A stretch of DNA of 12,429 nt from a bacterium (GCA_021846795.1 JAJZWG010000019.1:1-12429), one strand, 5' to 3'. Positions 1-6,983 are shown, counted from the first letter of the stretch. Notes: a model not told the origin generated them from the letters alone. Program-made: numbers and translations.

Positions 1-66
1 TCTAAGGGTCGACGTTTTATGGAGTATATGTGGCCAGAATCACAAACCACTATGATGTTCTCTTAA
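1..66 (+). CDS. C-terminal end of an unrecognised protein (partial)
   Basis: An open frame enters from the left edge and ends at TAA 64-66, giving a 21-residue tail that includes GRRFMEYMWPE. It is followed within 30 nt by a strong terminator, which supports a genuine gene end rather than chance. The tail is too short to assign to a family and I do not recognise it. It is the last gene of the preceding transcription unit. The reading frame is reasonably secure because of the terminator. The function is unknown. Confidence 0.6.
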   Translation, partial: SKGRRFMEYMWPESQTTMMFS

Positions 67-94
67 ATTAAAACTGATCACTGGTTAATTGAAT

Positions 95-127
95 AAGTAG
101 GGCCGAGAAAGCCCTACTTTATTTTTA
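95..127 (+). terminator. Intrinsic terminator after the upstream gene
   Basis: A perfect 9-bp stem pairs AAGTAGGGC (95-103) with GCCCTACTT (111-119) around a 7-nt loop. The T-rich run TTTATTTTTAT follows immediately. It is the clearest Rho-independent terminator in the window and separates the upstream gene from the promoter at 157-185. Confidence 0.88.
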
Positions 128-156
128 TGAAATAATTGTTAAGTTTTACAATGTTA

Positions 157-185
157 TTGACAAAAACGATAAAAAGTAGTATTAT
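157..185 (+). promoter_or_regulatory. Sigma-70-type promoter for the 219-1797 unit
   Basis: A perfect -35 TTGACA (157-162) is followed by a 17-nt spacer and a -10 TATTAT (180-185). A start site near 192 would give a leader of about 27 nt. The leader carries the Shine-Dalgarno sequence TTAGGAG (206-212), 6 nt before the ATG. This is the best promoter match in the window and suggests relatively high expression of the two exported proteins downstream. Confidence 0.82.
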
Positions 186-218
186 CTACTAAATACTTAT
201 GAATTTTAGGAGATTATA

Positions 219-653
219 ATGCGAAAAAAAAATCAAGAGTCAATTAACATTGATCAAGAACCAAAAACTAGTCATAAAAAGATAAAAGCAATTTTTGCTA
301 TTGGTGTTTTAGGTGTAGGTAGTTATATTGGTTTTAATTTATATAGTCGTCATCAACAAGATCAATCTCAAGTACAAAAATTAGAAGAAGAAGTTCAAAT
401 TGGTCATGAGTTAAATGCTCAGGGTATTCAATATAATAAAATTGGTATCAATGATGGCAATAATTTTTATGTTAGCGTAGATGTTAGTGGTAAAAATATT
501 GATTTTAATGATAAAATTACCAATACACCTCATGGACCAGTCGATACTCTTTATTTAAGGGTTGTTGGAGCTAATAATCAGCAAGTTGGTACTACTGCCG
601 TTTTTAATAATTCAACTACTGAGACAACTGTTTTAAATAGTTTTAAAAAATAA
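219..653 (+). CDS. Small single-pass membrane-anchored protein, function unknown
   Basis: A 144-residue protein of no family I recognise. It has a short Lys-rich cytoplasmic N-terminus (residues 1-21), one hydrophobic segment (about 22-42, including AIFAIGVLGVGSYIGF) and a short charged stretch that may coil (about 44-62, including KLEEEV). A polar Asn/Thr-rich domain of about 80 residues follows and is predicted to lie outside the membrane. It contains no Cys and no obvious catalytic motif. The start is set by TTAGGAG 6 nt upstream and by the consensus promoter. It lies 19 nt ahead of the secreted lysozyme-like gene and is probably cotranscribed with it, so it may be an accessory or surface partner. 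That link rests only on position. Confidence 0.8.
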   Translation: MRKKNQESINIDQEPKTSHKKIKAIFAIGVLGVGSYIGFNLYSRHQQDQSQVQKLEEEVQIGHELNAQGIQYNKIGINDGNNFYVSVDVSGKNIDFNDKITNTPHGPVDTLYLRVVGANNQQVGTTAVFNNSTTETTVLNSFKK

Positions 654-672
654 TATTAATTAGGATTTTCTG

Positions 673-1797
673 ATGGAAAAATCAAGAATTAGTATCTATA
701 ATCATCGAAGAATTAGTCTTGGTTTTTTGGCTTTAGCTTCGAGTTTAGTCAGTTTTAATACTATTGATCAAGTCCATCCAGCATCAAAATTGGTGAATGC
801 TAGCGTAGCTTTAAATAATAATTGTGTCGTTAAACCGGTTAAAGCTAATCCAAGCGAGACTAATACAGTCAATAGTCCAACTCCAATTACGACCGTTAAC
901 CCTAATCAATTTAACATTAATGGTTTAGCTATTAATATAAATGGAAATTTACCATCTTCTTCTAGTGGTAGTTCGGTTGAAATAAAATCAACTACTACAG
1001 TCAATAGTCCAACTCCATCACCAATCATTGAATCGCCAATTATTTTAAATCAAAATAATTTATCTTCGGTGCCTATCACTAGTCAAACAACTAATCCAAC
1101 CGAAATAAAGCCAACCGTTAATCAGTTTACTAATTTAGCTGAATGTAATGTCGATCCTTCTTTATATCACGGAAATATTTGGACTAATTATCAACTAGAA
1201 GTTGTTAAATCGTTACAACCAATTTATGAATCAGTTGGTAATCAATATAATTTACCATGGCAATTATTAGCCGCTATTCAGGCTCGAGAAACAGCCATGA
1301 ATTTATATAATCCAGTTGATTTGGGTGGTTTATTTCAAATTACTGGTGCTAATTATCAACCAACAAACCAACTAAATGATTTAGAAATTTTACAACAATG
1401 TCAAAACGTAGCTAGTTTAATTGATAATGTATACCTTAAAAGAGCTGGCGTACAAGGTAATTTATTACAAAATAATTCTTTTAATTTAATTGATATCGCT
1501 AATATTTTGTATGCTTATAATGGTCAAAACCAAGCTTATGCTCAGCAAGCTGTCAATGAAGGCTATACTAATTCAGAACAATTTTTTATGGGATCACCTT
1601 ATGTTGTCAATGGTATCGCAAGTTATGCTAATTCAAGTATTAATCCAAATTGGCATCAAATCATTACTGATGGTGGTGGTTTAGAACCAGCTACTTCAGA
1701 ACCAGGAGCATTATTATATTTTTATGATTTATATCAATTATCAACCAATGGTTACAAAATGAATATGACGGGTATGCCAACTAACGTTCAATATTAA
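673..1797 (+). CDS. Secreted lysozyme-like / lytic-transglycosylase-like protein
   Basis: A 374-residue protein probably acting on peptidoglycan outside the membrane. Residues 1-14 are basic, 15-32 form a hydrophobic signal/anchor segment, and about 33-155 are a low-complexity Ser/Thr/Asn/Pro/Val linker. Residues about 165-345 form a helical domain with an SLT/lysozyme-superfamily motif order. The order is a candidate catalytic Glu206 in QARETAMN, GGLFQI (218-223; compare the family GLMQI), LYAYNG (279-284; compare AYNAG) and SPYV (308-311). The assignment comes from motif order, and overall similarity is remote, so the activity is inferred. A TAGGA Shine-Dalgarno (661-665) lies 7 nt upstream. 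The gene follows the 144-residue membrane protein and overlaps yaaA tail to tail by 4 nt. In an attached organism it could remodel its own wall during pilus assembly or attack a neighbour's wall. Confidence 0.72.
   Translation: MEKSRISIYNHRRISLGFLALASSLVSFNTIDQVHPASKLVNASVALNNNCVVKPVKANPSETNTVNSPTPITTVNPNQFNINGLAININGNLPSSSSGSSVEIKSTTTVNSPTPSPIIESPIILNQNNLSSVPITSQTTNPTEIKPTVNQFTNLAECNVDPSLYHGNIWTNYQLEVVKSLQPIYESVGNQYNLPWQLLAAIQARETAMNLYNPVDLGGLFQITGANYQPTNQLNDLEILQQCQNVASLIDNVYLKRAGVQGNLLQNNSFNLIDIANILYAYNGQNQAYAQQAVNEGYTNSEQFFMGSPYVVNGIASYANSSINPNWHQIITDGGGLEPATSEPGALLYFYDLYQLSTNGYKMNMTGMPTNVQY
864..1017 (+). repeat. Pair of identical 22-nt direct repeats in the linker
   Basis: The 22 nt at 864-885 recur exactly at 996-1017, both in frame and both encoding TVNSPTP. 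They lie in the low-complexity linker of the lysozyme-like protein, so they look like an internal duplication. Slippage or recombination between them would remove 132 nt (44 codons) without a frameshift. Confidence 0.75.
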
Positions 1798-2546
1798 TTC
1801 ATTTTGAAAACAATTATTGGCTCATTTATATTTTTGGTTAATTGGTGATTAAATTGATAATTTTTAAATGTAAATTTAGTTATTTGATTGGTTTTATTTT
1901 TAATTAACCAACTAGCTAATAAACCTCGACCAAATTTAGCATGTTTAGCAATAAATTTAAAATTTTGATGAGGATATTCAGTTAAAAAACGAGGACTAAT
2001 TAGTTGATTGGCTGGAATATATCTTTTTATAACTCGAAAATATTCTTCAGATAATAAATTAATAATTAATGATTCTTTGATGAGGTTTAAAGCTATTTTA
2101 CCTTGCCAAAAGTCATATAAATTTTGATTTTTATTAAAATTAATTTTATAACCCATTTCTAATCTGTAAGCTCGAATTAAATCCAAGGGTCTTAAAAGAC
2201 CATAAAGACCAGAAATTATTTTTAAATGAGAATTAGCAAAAAGATAGTCAGATCTTTGCCACTTGATTGATCGCAATCCTTTGTAAACATCACCGCTAAA
2301 ATAAAAAATGGCTGGTAATTGATCTGATTGATTAAAGTGTTGGATTTGATAATAAGCTTGATCTGTTAATTGGTCAGATGTTTTCATGATTGTTTTTAAA
2401 TCATTCAATGAATAAGTCTGCAGTTGTTTTATTAATAATTGGCTTTCTTGATAAAAAACTGGCTGAGTAAAATCAGCTGAGTTGTTGGATATTTTTTGAT
2501 TGATTGGGCGATTCATTGTTTTAGATGAAGAAATCAAGATGTTCAT
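1794..2546 (-). CDS. yaaA: YaaA-family peroxide stress protein (DUF328)
   Basis: A 250-residue full-length member of the YaaA family (the E. coli protein has about 258). Signature blocks appear in the expected order: ILISSSKTM at the N-terminus, FSGDVYKGL, SGLYGLLRPLDL, YRLEMG, LYDFW, INLLSEEYF and a C-terminal KFGRGLL. In E. coli YaaA limits unincorporated iron and protects DNA during hydrogen peroxide stress. It is a cytoplasmic protein, and structural work points to nucleic-acid binding. No Shine-Dalgarno is visible. A TACAAT -10 sits 6 nt before the ATG, suggesting a leaderless mRNA. The gene is convergent with the lysozyme-like gene (4-nt overlap) and divergent from the DUF2892 gene. It fits the peroxide/iron theme of the right half of the window. 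Confidence 0.93.
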   Translation of the reverse strand: MNILISSSKTMNRPINQKISNNSADFTQPVFYQESQLLIKQLQTYSLNDLKTIMKTSDQLTDQAYYQIQHFNQSDQLPAIFYFSGDVYKGLRSIKWQRSDYLFANSHLKIISGLYGLLRPLDLIRAYRLEMGYKINFNKNQNLYDFWQGKIALNLIKESLIINLLSEEYFRVIKRYIPANQLISPRFLTEYPHQNFKFIAKHAKFGRGLLASWLIKNKTNQITKFTFKNYQFNHQLTKNINEPIIVFKMN

Positions 2547-2552
2547 GAGATT

Positions 2553-2581
2553 ATTGTAGCTTAACTTAACTAATTTGTTGA
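2553..2581 (-). promoter_or_regulatory. Candidate leaderless promoter of yaaA
   Basis: Read on the minus strand: -35-like TCAACA (2581-2576, 4 of 6 matches), 17-nt spacer, -10 TACAAT (2558-2553), 6 nt, then the ATG at 2546. Transcription should begin at or next to the A of the ATG. That fits the absence of a Shine-Dalgarno. Confidence 0.6.
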
Positions 2582-2584
2582 AAG

Positions 2585-2593
2585 TGCTATATT
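2585..2593 (+). promoter_or_regulatory. Candidate extended -10 promoter for the DUF2892-PLD unit
   Basis: TGC followed by TATATT (2588-2593) has the TGn extended -10 form, with no convincing -35. Transcription starting near 2600 would leave a leader of about 32 nt carrying AAAGGAG (2619-2625). It lies back to back with the yaaA promoter. Confidence 0.45.
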
Positions 2594-2631
2594 AAAACTA
2601 GGTTAATGATTAAATTTTAAAGGAGTTTAAT

Positions 2632-2823
2632 ATGAATTTAGTAAAAAAAATGTCAACTATTGAAGGTCGTTCAATTAGAAATATCATTGGAGCTGTTTTA
2701 ATTGAAGCAGGTTATTTAATTCATAATCGATGGGGATATTTGTTAATGGTGATTGGTTTATTGCCTCTTTTAGCCGCTACTTTCAATGTATGTTTAATTT
2801 CTTATTTTATTAAGAAAAAATAA
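2632..2823 (+). CDS. DUF2892-type small inner-membrane protein
   Basis: A 63-residue protein with the layout of the DUF2892/YgaP-like membrane family. A short polar start leads to SIRNIIGAVLIEAGYLI (first membrane hairpin arm, about 14-30). Then come RWGYLLMVIGLLPLLAATFNVC (second arm, about 33-54) and a basic end. The family pattern of an I/L-G helix, a G-x-x-P-L turn and a Cys near the end of the second helix is present (Cys54). Such domains are often found fused or adjacent to rhodanese, and a rhodanese gene lies far downstream in this window. The start is fixed by AAAGGAG 6 nt before the ATG. It is followed 6 nt later by the PLD-fold gene, probably cotranscribed. No biochemical role is established. 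Confidence 0.72.
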   Translation: MNLVKKMSTIEGRSIRNIIGAVLIEAGYLIHNRWGYLLMVIGLLPLLAATFNVCLISYFIKKK

Positions 2824-2829
2824 TCGTTA

Positions 2830-3888
2830 ATGGTATTTCAAAGTCTTTTAAATAAAGATCAGTATATTGATGAATTAATTCAAACCACTAAGCATTTGAC
2901 AGCTAAAGATCATTTAATTATTTTGACTATGTCACTTGATTTTAGAGCTGGACGAGGTAAGCAGTTGTTCCAAGCGATTAAGACTGCTTTAAATTCAAAA
3001 GTTAATGTAATTATACTTTTAGATGCAAACAATTTTATGTATCAACCAGGATTAAAATTTGGTCCTTTGTTTTATAGACATAAAAATACTAGTTTGTTTA
3101 AAAACAGCTCTTTTTATCGGCTTAAAGAAGATTTATTACAATTAGAAAAATTAGGTGCTAAAATTAAGCTTTTGAACCTACCGACTAGATTATTTTCGAG
3201 TCCATTTAAAGGTCGAAACCATATTAAATTAACTATTATTAATGATATTTGTTATCTTGGTGGTTTTAATTTAGTTGATAATTTATCAATCGATTCAATG
3301 ATGCGAGTTAAAGACGACAATTTAAGTAATTTTTTATTTGATTTCACTAAACAGTTATATCTAAAAGGATCAGTTAAAGTTTGTTTGCCAGAAGATATTC
3401 AAAAGAAATTTGATAATTACGAATTATTAATCGATAAGGGTGAAAAAAAACAATCAATTATTTTTGATCGAGCCATTAAAAATATTAATGATGCTAGTCG
3501 TAGAATTATCTTAACATGTCAATTTTTTCCAGATAGTCGATTGATTGAAGCTTTAAATCAGGCTTATCTTAAAGGTGTTAAGGTTCAAATTATTTATAAT
3601 AGTCCTAATAAACATGATTTTCCATTTAATATTGTTCATGGTTTGTTGGTGGTTTATATGCGTTATGTTAAAAAAATATCTTCTGAATTATTTAATAATC
3701 AAATTAAAGATAAAAAATTTCTACATGCTAAAATATTAATTACTGATGATAGGGTTATTTATGGAAGTCATAATTTTGTTTATGCTGGAGTAAAATATGG
3801 TACCAGTGAATTAGCCATTGAATCTCAAGACAAGTTTATTGTTGGTGTTGTAATGAATTTCATAAAGTCTTTCTGTAATTTAATATAA
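2830..3888 (+). CDS. Phospholipase D-fold protein (cardiolipin synthase-like)
   Basis: A 352-residue protein with two PLD half-domains. The first motif is H131-x-K133 followed by GGFN (144-147). The second is H299-x-K301-x4-D306 followed by GSHN. In the first motif the position normally held by Asp is Asn138, with Asp139 next to it, so the half-site departs from the canonical HxKx4D. The family covers phosphatidyl transfer (cardiolipin or phosphatidylserine synthase), phospholipid hydrolysis and some nucleases. The two-domain layout and length suit phosphatidyl transfer. There is no N-terminal membrane segment, unlike many bacterial cardiolipin synthases. No Shine-Dalgarno is seen; translation may be coupled to the preceding gene 6 nt upstream. 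Substrate is unresolved. Confidence 0.8.
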   Translation: MVFQSLLNKDQYIDELIQTTKHLTAKDHLIILTMSLDFRAGRGKQLFQAIKTALNSKVNVIILLDANNFMYQPGLKFGPLFYRHKNTSLFKNSSFYRLKEDLLQLEKLGAKIKLLNLPTRLFSSPFKGRNHIKLTIINDICYLGGFNLVDNLSIDSMMRVKDDNLSNFLFDFTKQLYLKGSVKVCLPEDIQKKFDNYELLIDKGEKKQSIIFDRAIKNINDASRRIILTCQFFPDSRLIEALNQAYLKGVKVQIIYNSPNKHDFPFNIVHGLLVVYMRYVKKISSELFNNQIKDKKFLHAKILITDDRVIYGSHNFVYAGVKYGTSELAIESQDKFIVGVVMNFIKSFCNLI

Positions 3889-3894
3889 TTAGGT

Positions 3895-3900
3895 TATAAT
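3895..3900 (+). promoter_or_regulatory. Candidate -10 box for the minor pilin operon
   Basis: TATAAT lies just after the stop of the PLD gene and 22 nt before the pilin ATG at 3923. A second TATAAT overlaps that stop (3884-3889). No good -35 hexamer stands at 16-18 nt from either, so the call rests on the -10 matches and position. Confidence 0.4.
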
Positions 3901-3922
3901 TTAAACATAACTGGTTTTGAAA

Positions 3923-4660
3923 ATGACGAATAAAAAAGGCTTTACTATTATAGAGACAATGATTGTCTTAGCAATTTCAGCTTTATTATTCGTTATGGCA
4001 ATAGCTGCTCTCGGTGGTAAAGAAGCAGAAACGGCCTTTGTGACATCAGCCAATACTTTAAAAAGTCAATATGTTGAACATTTGGCTTATATTAGTGATG
4101 GTTATTTTAATTATAATAGTCATTATAATTATCAATGTTATTCTAGTGGTTTACCATCAGATACACCCGGTAGCTCTTCGCTAGGTACTAGTTCTAGTTG
4201 TATTTTTTTGGGTAGTATTTTTGAACCTCAAAAATATAGTTTACTGGTTGATCAAATTTGGGGATCAACCTACAATACTTCTTCTCAATTAGTTTCTAAT
4301 TATTCTCAAGAAACATATTTATATCACGGCACTATCAATAGTGTTGTTAAAACACCTCAAACCTTAAAGTTTTATAAGATGACTTATAATTTGAACCAGC
4401 CCTTTAATTCGGATCAATTTATTACAACGATTAATTCTAATAGTGCTAAAGGAGGTTCTCAGTTAGGTCTTGGACTAGAGGTAGCTACATCTAAATTACC
4501 TACTGGATCTTTTAAACCAAGTTTGTTGAAGTCAGTTAATCAGGTGGTAGTTTGTTATAGCAATTTGATTACTTCAACTAGAAGTCGTTATGCAGTTTAT
4601 TATTTTTCTGAAGGTAATGGTACAATAGGTGTAAATTTAAAGTTACAAAATCAATGTTAA
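3923..4660 (+). CDS. Minor pseudopilin, FimT/GspH-like
   Basis: A 245-residue type IV pilin-like protein. The class III signal is KKG|FTIIETMIVLAISALLFVM: a 6-residue leader, cleavage by prepilin peptidase after Gly6, N-methyl-Phe at +1 and the conserved Glu at +5. The hydrophobic helix runs to about residue 32, followed by a polar Ser/Asn/Tyr-rich globular domain with four Cys. First position in a four-gene pilin set, together with the FTIIE start, suggests a FimT/FimU/GspH-type minor subunit of the pilus tip. The C-terminal domain is too divergent to settle the subtype. An in-frame TTG at 3917 would add two residues; I prefer ATG 3923. The stop overlaps the next start by 7 nt. Confidence 0.82.
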   Translation: MTNKKGFTIIETMIVLAISALLFVMAIAALGGKEAETAFVTSANTLKSQYVEHLAYISDGYFNYNSHYNYQCYSSGLPSDTPGSSSLGTSSSCIFLGSIFEPQKYSLLVDQIWGSTYNTSSQLVSNYSQETYLYHGTINSVVKTPQTLKFYKMTYNLNQPFNSDQFITTINSNSAKGGSQLGLGLEVATSKLPTGSFKPSLLKSVNQVVVCYSNLITSTRSRYAVYYFSEGNGTIGVNLKLQNQC

Positions 4661-5214
4661 AAATAAAAAACCAAATCAGATTATTTAATAATAATCATCG
4701 GGGTGATAGTATTATAGAGGTTTTAATTTCTATAACAATTTTAGCGGCTGTTTTAGTCTCAGTTTTTGTGATAGTTAATCGTGATTTAGCCATTGAAACC
4801 AATGCTCACGAACAAACTGTCGCCCTTAATATTATCCAAAGTCAACTGGAAGGTTTAAGGGTAGATATTCAAAAACCATCTTTTGTTCCAAGAATTCAAA
4901 CCTTACAACCCTTTTGTCTTAATTTTCAAACAAATTCACTAGAGAATTCACCTTGTTATTTTGATCAAAATCAAAATTATTTATCAACACCACCAACATC
5001 AAAAAACCAACAATATAGATATAAAGTTCAAATTACACCATTTCCGGCTAAAACATCAACTGGTTTAACATCTACTACAGGCTATAATTTTCAGTTTAAA
5101 GTAGATTGGGCAGGTGTTGGTGGATTACCAAGTCAAACAAATCAAGAGGTATTATATTATCGATTATATGTTAACCAATCGACTAAACCTTCATTTGTTG
5201 GAGTACCAAGTTGA
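4654..5214 (+). CDS. Minor pseudopilin, PilV/GspI-like
   Basis: A 186-residue prepilin with a 17-residue leader ending in HRG|, then DSIIEVLISITILAAVLVS, giving Glu at +5 and the SxIEVL sequence typical of PilV/GspI. The +1 residue is Asp rather than the usual Phe or Met. The helix continues into an ALNIIQSQLEGLR segment, as in PilV-type proteins, where the helix leads into the globular head. The head has two Cys (FCLNF and SPCYF), possibly one disulfide. The start overlaps the previous gene by 7 nt, with no Shine-Dalgarno, so translational coupling is likely. It is the second gene of the tip/priming minor pilin set. Confidence 0.83.
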   Translation: MLKIKNQIRLFNNNHRGDSIIEVLISITILAAVLVSVFVIVNRDLAIETNAHEQTVALNIIQSQLEGLRVDIQKPSFVPRIQTLQPFCLNFQTNSLENSPCYFDQNQNYLSTPPTSKNQQYRYKVQITPFPAKTSTGLTSTTGYNFQFKVDWAGVGGLPSQTNQEVLYYRLYVNQSTKPSFVGVPS

Positions 5215-5216
5215 TC

Positions 5217-5924
5217 ATGTATAATCAAAAAATTGAGAAAAATGGTTTTACAATTATAGAATTAATGATAGCGACGGCCGTTTTTTCTTTAGCTCTTTTA
5301 ATTCTAGCTGTTTCTTTATTGACTATTAATCATCAATATTTTAAAGGAATTAGTCAAGGAAATGTTCAAACTGCATCTAGTAATATTTTAAATAATATCA
5401 CCTCGGCGGTTGAATTTAGTAATGGAAGTTATCAACCTTCTTATAATCCATCTAATCATCAAGGTTATTTTTGTGTTGGTCACACTGAATTTTTATATCA
5501 GCTATATCAAATTGACAATAATTTAAATTTTAATCCTTTAACGGAAATCAATAATTGTCTTGGATCAACTAGTAAGTTATCAAATCCTTGTCCAGTTAGT
5601 AATTGTCAATATTCTGATTTATTAGGTAATAATATGCAACTTTTAAGTTTTCAAATTACTCAAATTGATAGTAGATTACATTTGTTTAAAATTCAGTTAA
5701 ACATTGCTTTTTCCGCTAATGACAGCTTAATGTGTTCTTTAATCAATACAACCAGTGCTACTCAATCAAATTGCCAACCTTTTAAAAATTCGTCAGCTTT
5801 AATTAACTACATTGTTGATAATCCAAAAAACAAAATTTTTTGTGTACCAAATAATCCTGTTGAATTTTGTTCAATTCAAAGGCTTTCAACTGTAGTGTCA
5901 AGTAGGTATAATAACTATGAGTGA
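5217..5924 (+). CDS. Minor pseudopilin, PilW/GspJ-like
   Basis: A 235-residue prepilin with leader MYNQKIEKNG| then FTIIELMIATAVFSLALLILAVSLL, with Phe at +1 and Glu at +5. The following segment (NVQTASSNILNNITSAVEFSNG) resembles the post-helix region of PilW/GspJ proteins. The head contains eight Cys. Two starts are possible. TTG 5211 overlaps the previous stop as TTGA and lies 7 nt after GGAG (5200-5203). ATG 5217 is 13 nt from that GGAG. I list the ATG, but Shine-Dalgarno spacing favours the TTG. Third gene of the minor pilin set. Confidence 0.82.
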   Translation: MYNQKIEKNGFTIIELMIATAVFSLALLILAVSLLTINHQYFKGISQGNVQTASSNILNNITSAVEFSNGSYQPSYNPSNHQGYFCVGHTEFLYQLYQIDNNLNFNPLTEINNCLGSTSKLSNPCPVSNCQYSDLLGNNMQLLSFQITQIDSRLHLFKIQLNIAFSANDSLMCSLINTTSATQSNCQPFKNSSALINYIVDNPKNKIFCVPNNPVEFCSIQRLSTVVSSRYNNYE

Positions 5925-5926
5925 AT

Positions 5927-6949
5927 ATGAAATTAAATAATCAAAAAGGTATAGCCGCTATCATAATTACAATGATTATGAGTTTAGTTTTAACTTTAAT
6001 TGCTCTTGGATTTACCCAAGTATCTTTAAAACAACAAAGAGATGCTTTAAATTCTGCTTTATCGACTCAAGCCTTTTATTCGGCTGAATCGGGTGTTAAT
6101 TATGAGATTCATCAAATTGTCGCTCATCCAACTAATTTTAGTTTATCCACTAATTCAAAAAATTGTCAGACATATTCTTCTCAAGTTAATTATCTTGTTT
6201 CGAATCAAAATCAATGGACTTGTTTAATGGTTAATTTTAAACCAAGCAATTTAATTTATAATGTTCAAAATGATTCAGCGGTATTAATTCCGATTAAATC
6301 CAAATCAATTCCTATTCATTATCTTAATTTGTCTTGGCGTGATCACCCCTCTAGTGGAAATAATTTTAATAATTGTCAATCACAACCAAATCAATTTTTT
6401 AGTACTAATAGTTATAATTGTCCGGCTAGTGTTTTGCAAGTTTCGATTTTACCGGGTCAAAATATAAATTCGCCGAATTCTCAGTTGGTGACATATTATT
6501 TAAGCCCATCATATTTTAATCGACAAAATTGGTCTAATGGTCAAAATAGTTTAATACAATGTTCTTCTGGTTCTGGGTGGTGCAATGCTTCAATTCCTGT
6601 TTCTGTTCCACCACCAGCCACTCCAAGTAATTACCAGTATTATCTATATGTTGTACCTCTATATAGTACGACTAAATTATATGTCTCAGCCAGTAATACG
6701 CCTGCAAATGCTGAACAAAATCCATCCAATGACTATCAACTTTATAATGCTCAAGCACAGATTGATTCAACCGGGAAAGGCTATAATGTCTTAAAAAGAA
6801 TTTTAGTGACCGTTAATACTGGTGTTGGTGGTTTAAACTTAAATGATTTAAACACACACGCTTTATTTGCCTTACAATCAGGAGGCAGTATTTGTAAACA
6901 ACTATTAGTTAATCAAAATACTAATAATGTTAGACCTATATGTAGTTAA
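5927..6949 (+). CDS. Minor pseudopilin, PilX/GspK-like
   Basis: A 340-residue prepilin-like protein. Its leader MKLNNQKG| is followed by IAAIIITMIMSLVLTLIALGF and then an AFYSAESGVNYEI block. These match the PilX N-terminal pattern (GvaLii... followed by AFxxAExxL). It lacks Glu at +5 (Ile instead), as expected for the PilX/GspK class. The large head is Asn/Ser/Pro-rich with eight Cys. An alternative GTG start at 5921 overlaps the previous stop as GTGA and would add two residues. As the last and largest gene of the set it would cap the tip complex. No terminator is evident downstream. Confidence 0.82.
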   Translation: MKLNNQKGIAAIIITMIMSLVLTLIALGFTQVSLKQQRDALNSALSTQAFYSAESGVNYEIHQIVAHPTNFSLSTNSKNCQTYSSQVNYLVSNQNQWTCLMVNFKPSNLIYNVQNDSAVLIPIKSKSIPIHYLNLSWRDHPSSGNNFNNCQSQPNQFFSTNSYNCPASVLQVSILPGQNINSPNSQLVTYYLSPSYFNRQNWSNGQNSLIQCSSGSGWCNASIPVSVPPPATPSNYQYYLYVVPLYSTTKLYVSASNTPANAEQNPSNDYQLYNAQAQIDSTGKGYNVLKRILVTVNTGVGGLNLNDLNTHALFALQSGGSICKQLLVNQNTNNVRPICS

Positions 6950-6977
6950 TATAACATATATTTGATTTATTGATACT

Positions 6978-6983
6978 TATAAT
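6978..6983 (+). promoter_or_regulatory. Candidate -10 box before the 6997 gene
   Basis: TATAAT ends 13 nt before the ATG at 6997, implying a leader of only about 7 nt. No convincing -35 is visible at 16-18 nt, and no Shine-Dalgarno follows. The 47-nt gap after the pilin operon holds nothing else recognisable. Confidence 0.4.

Noticed and set aside
1490..1684. 64-codon open frame on the + strand
   Set aside because: It lies wholly inside the lysozyme-like gene in another frame, has no ribosome site and has a composition typical of a shadow frame.
1790..1800. Bidirectional terminator at the convergent lysozyme-like/yaaA junction
   Set aside because: The two genes overlap by 4 nt and no stem-loop with a T-tract could be found on either strand there.
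6585..6794. 69-codon open frame on the + strand
   Set aside because: It lies inside the PilX-like gene in another frame and its product resembles no protein family. The host frame has clear pilin features.
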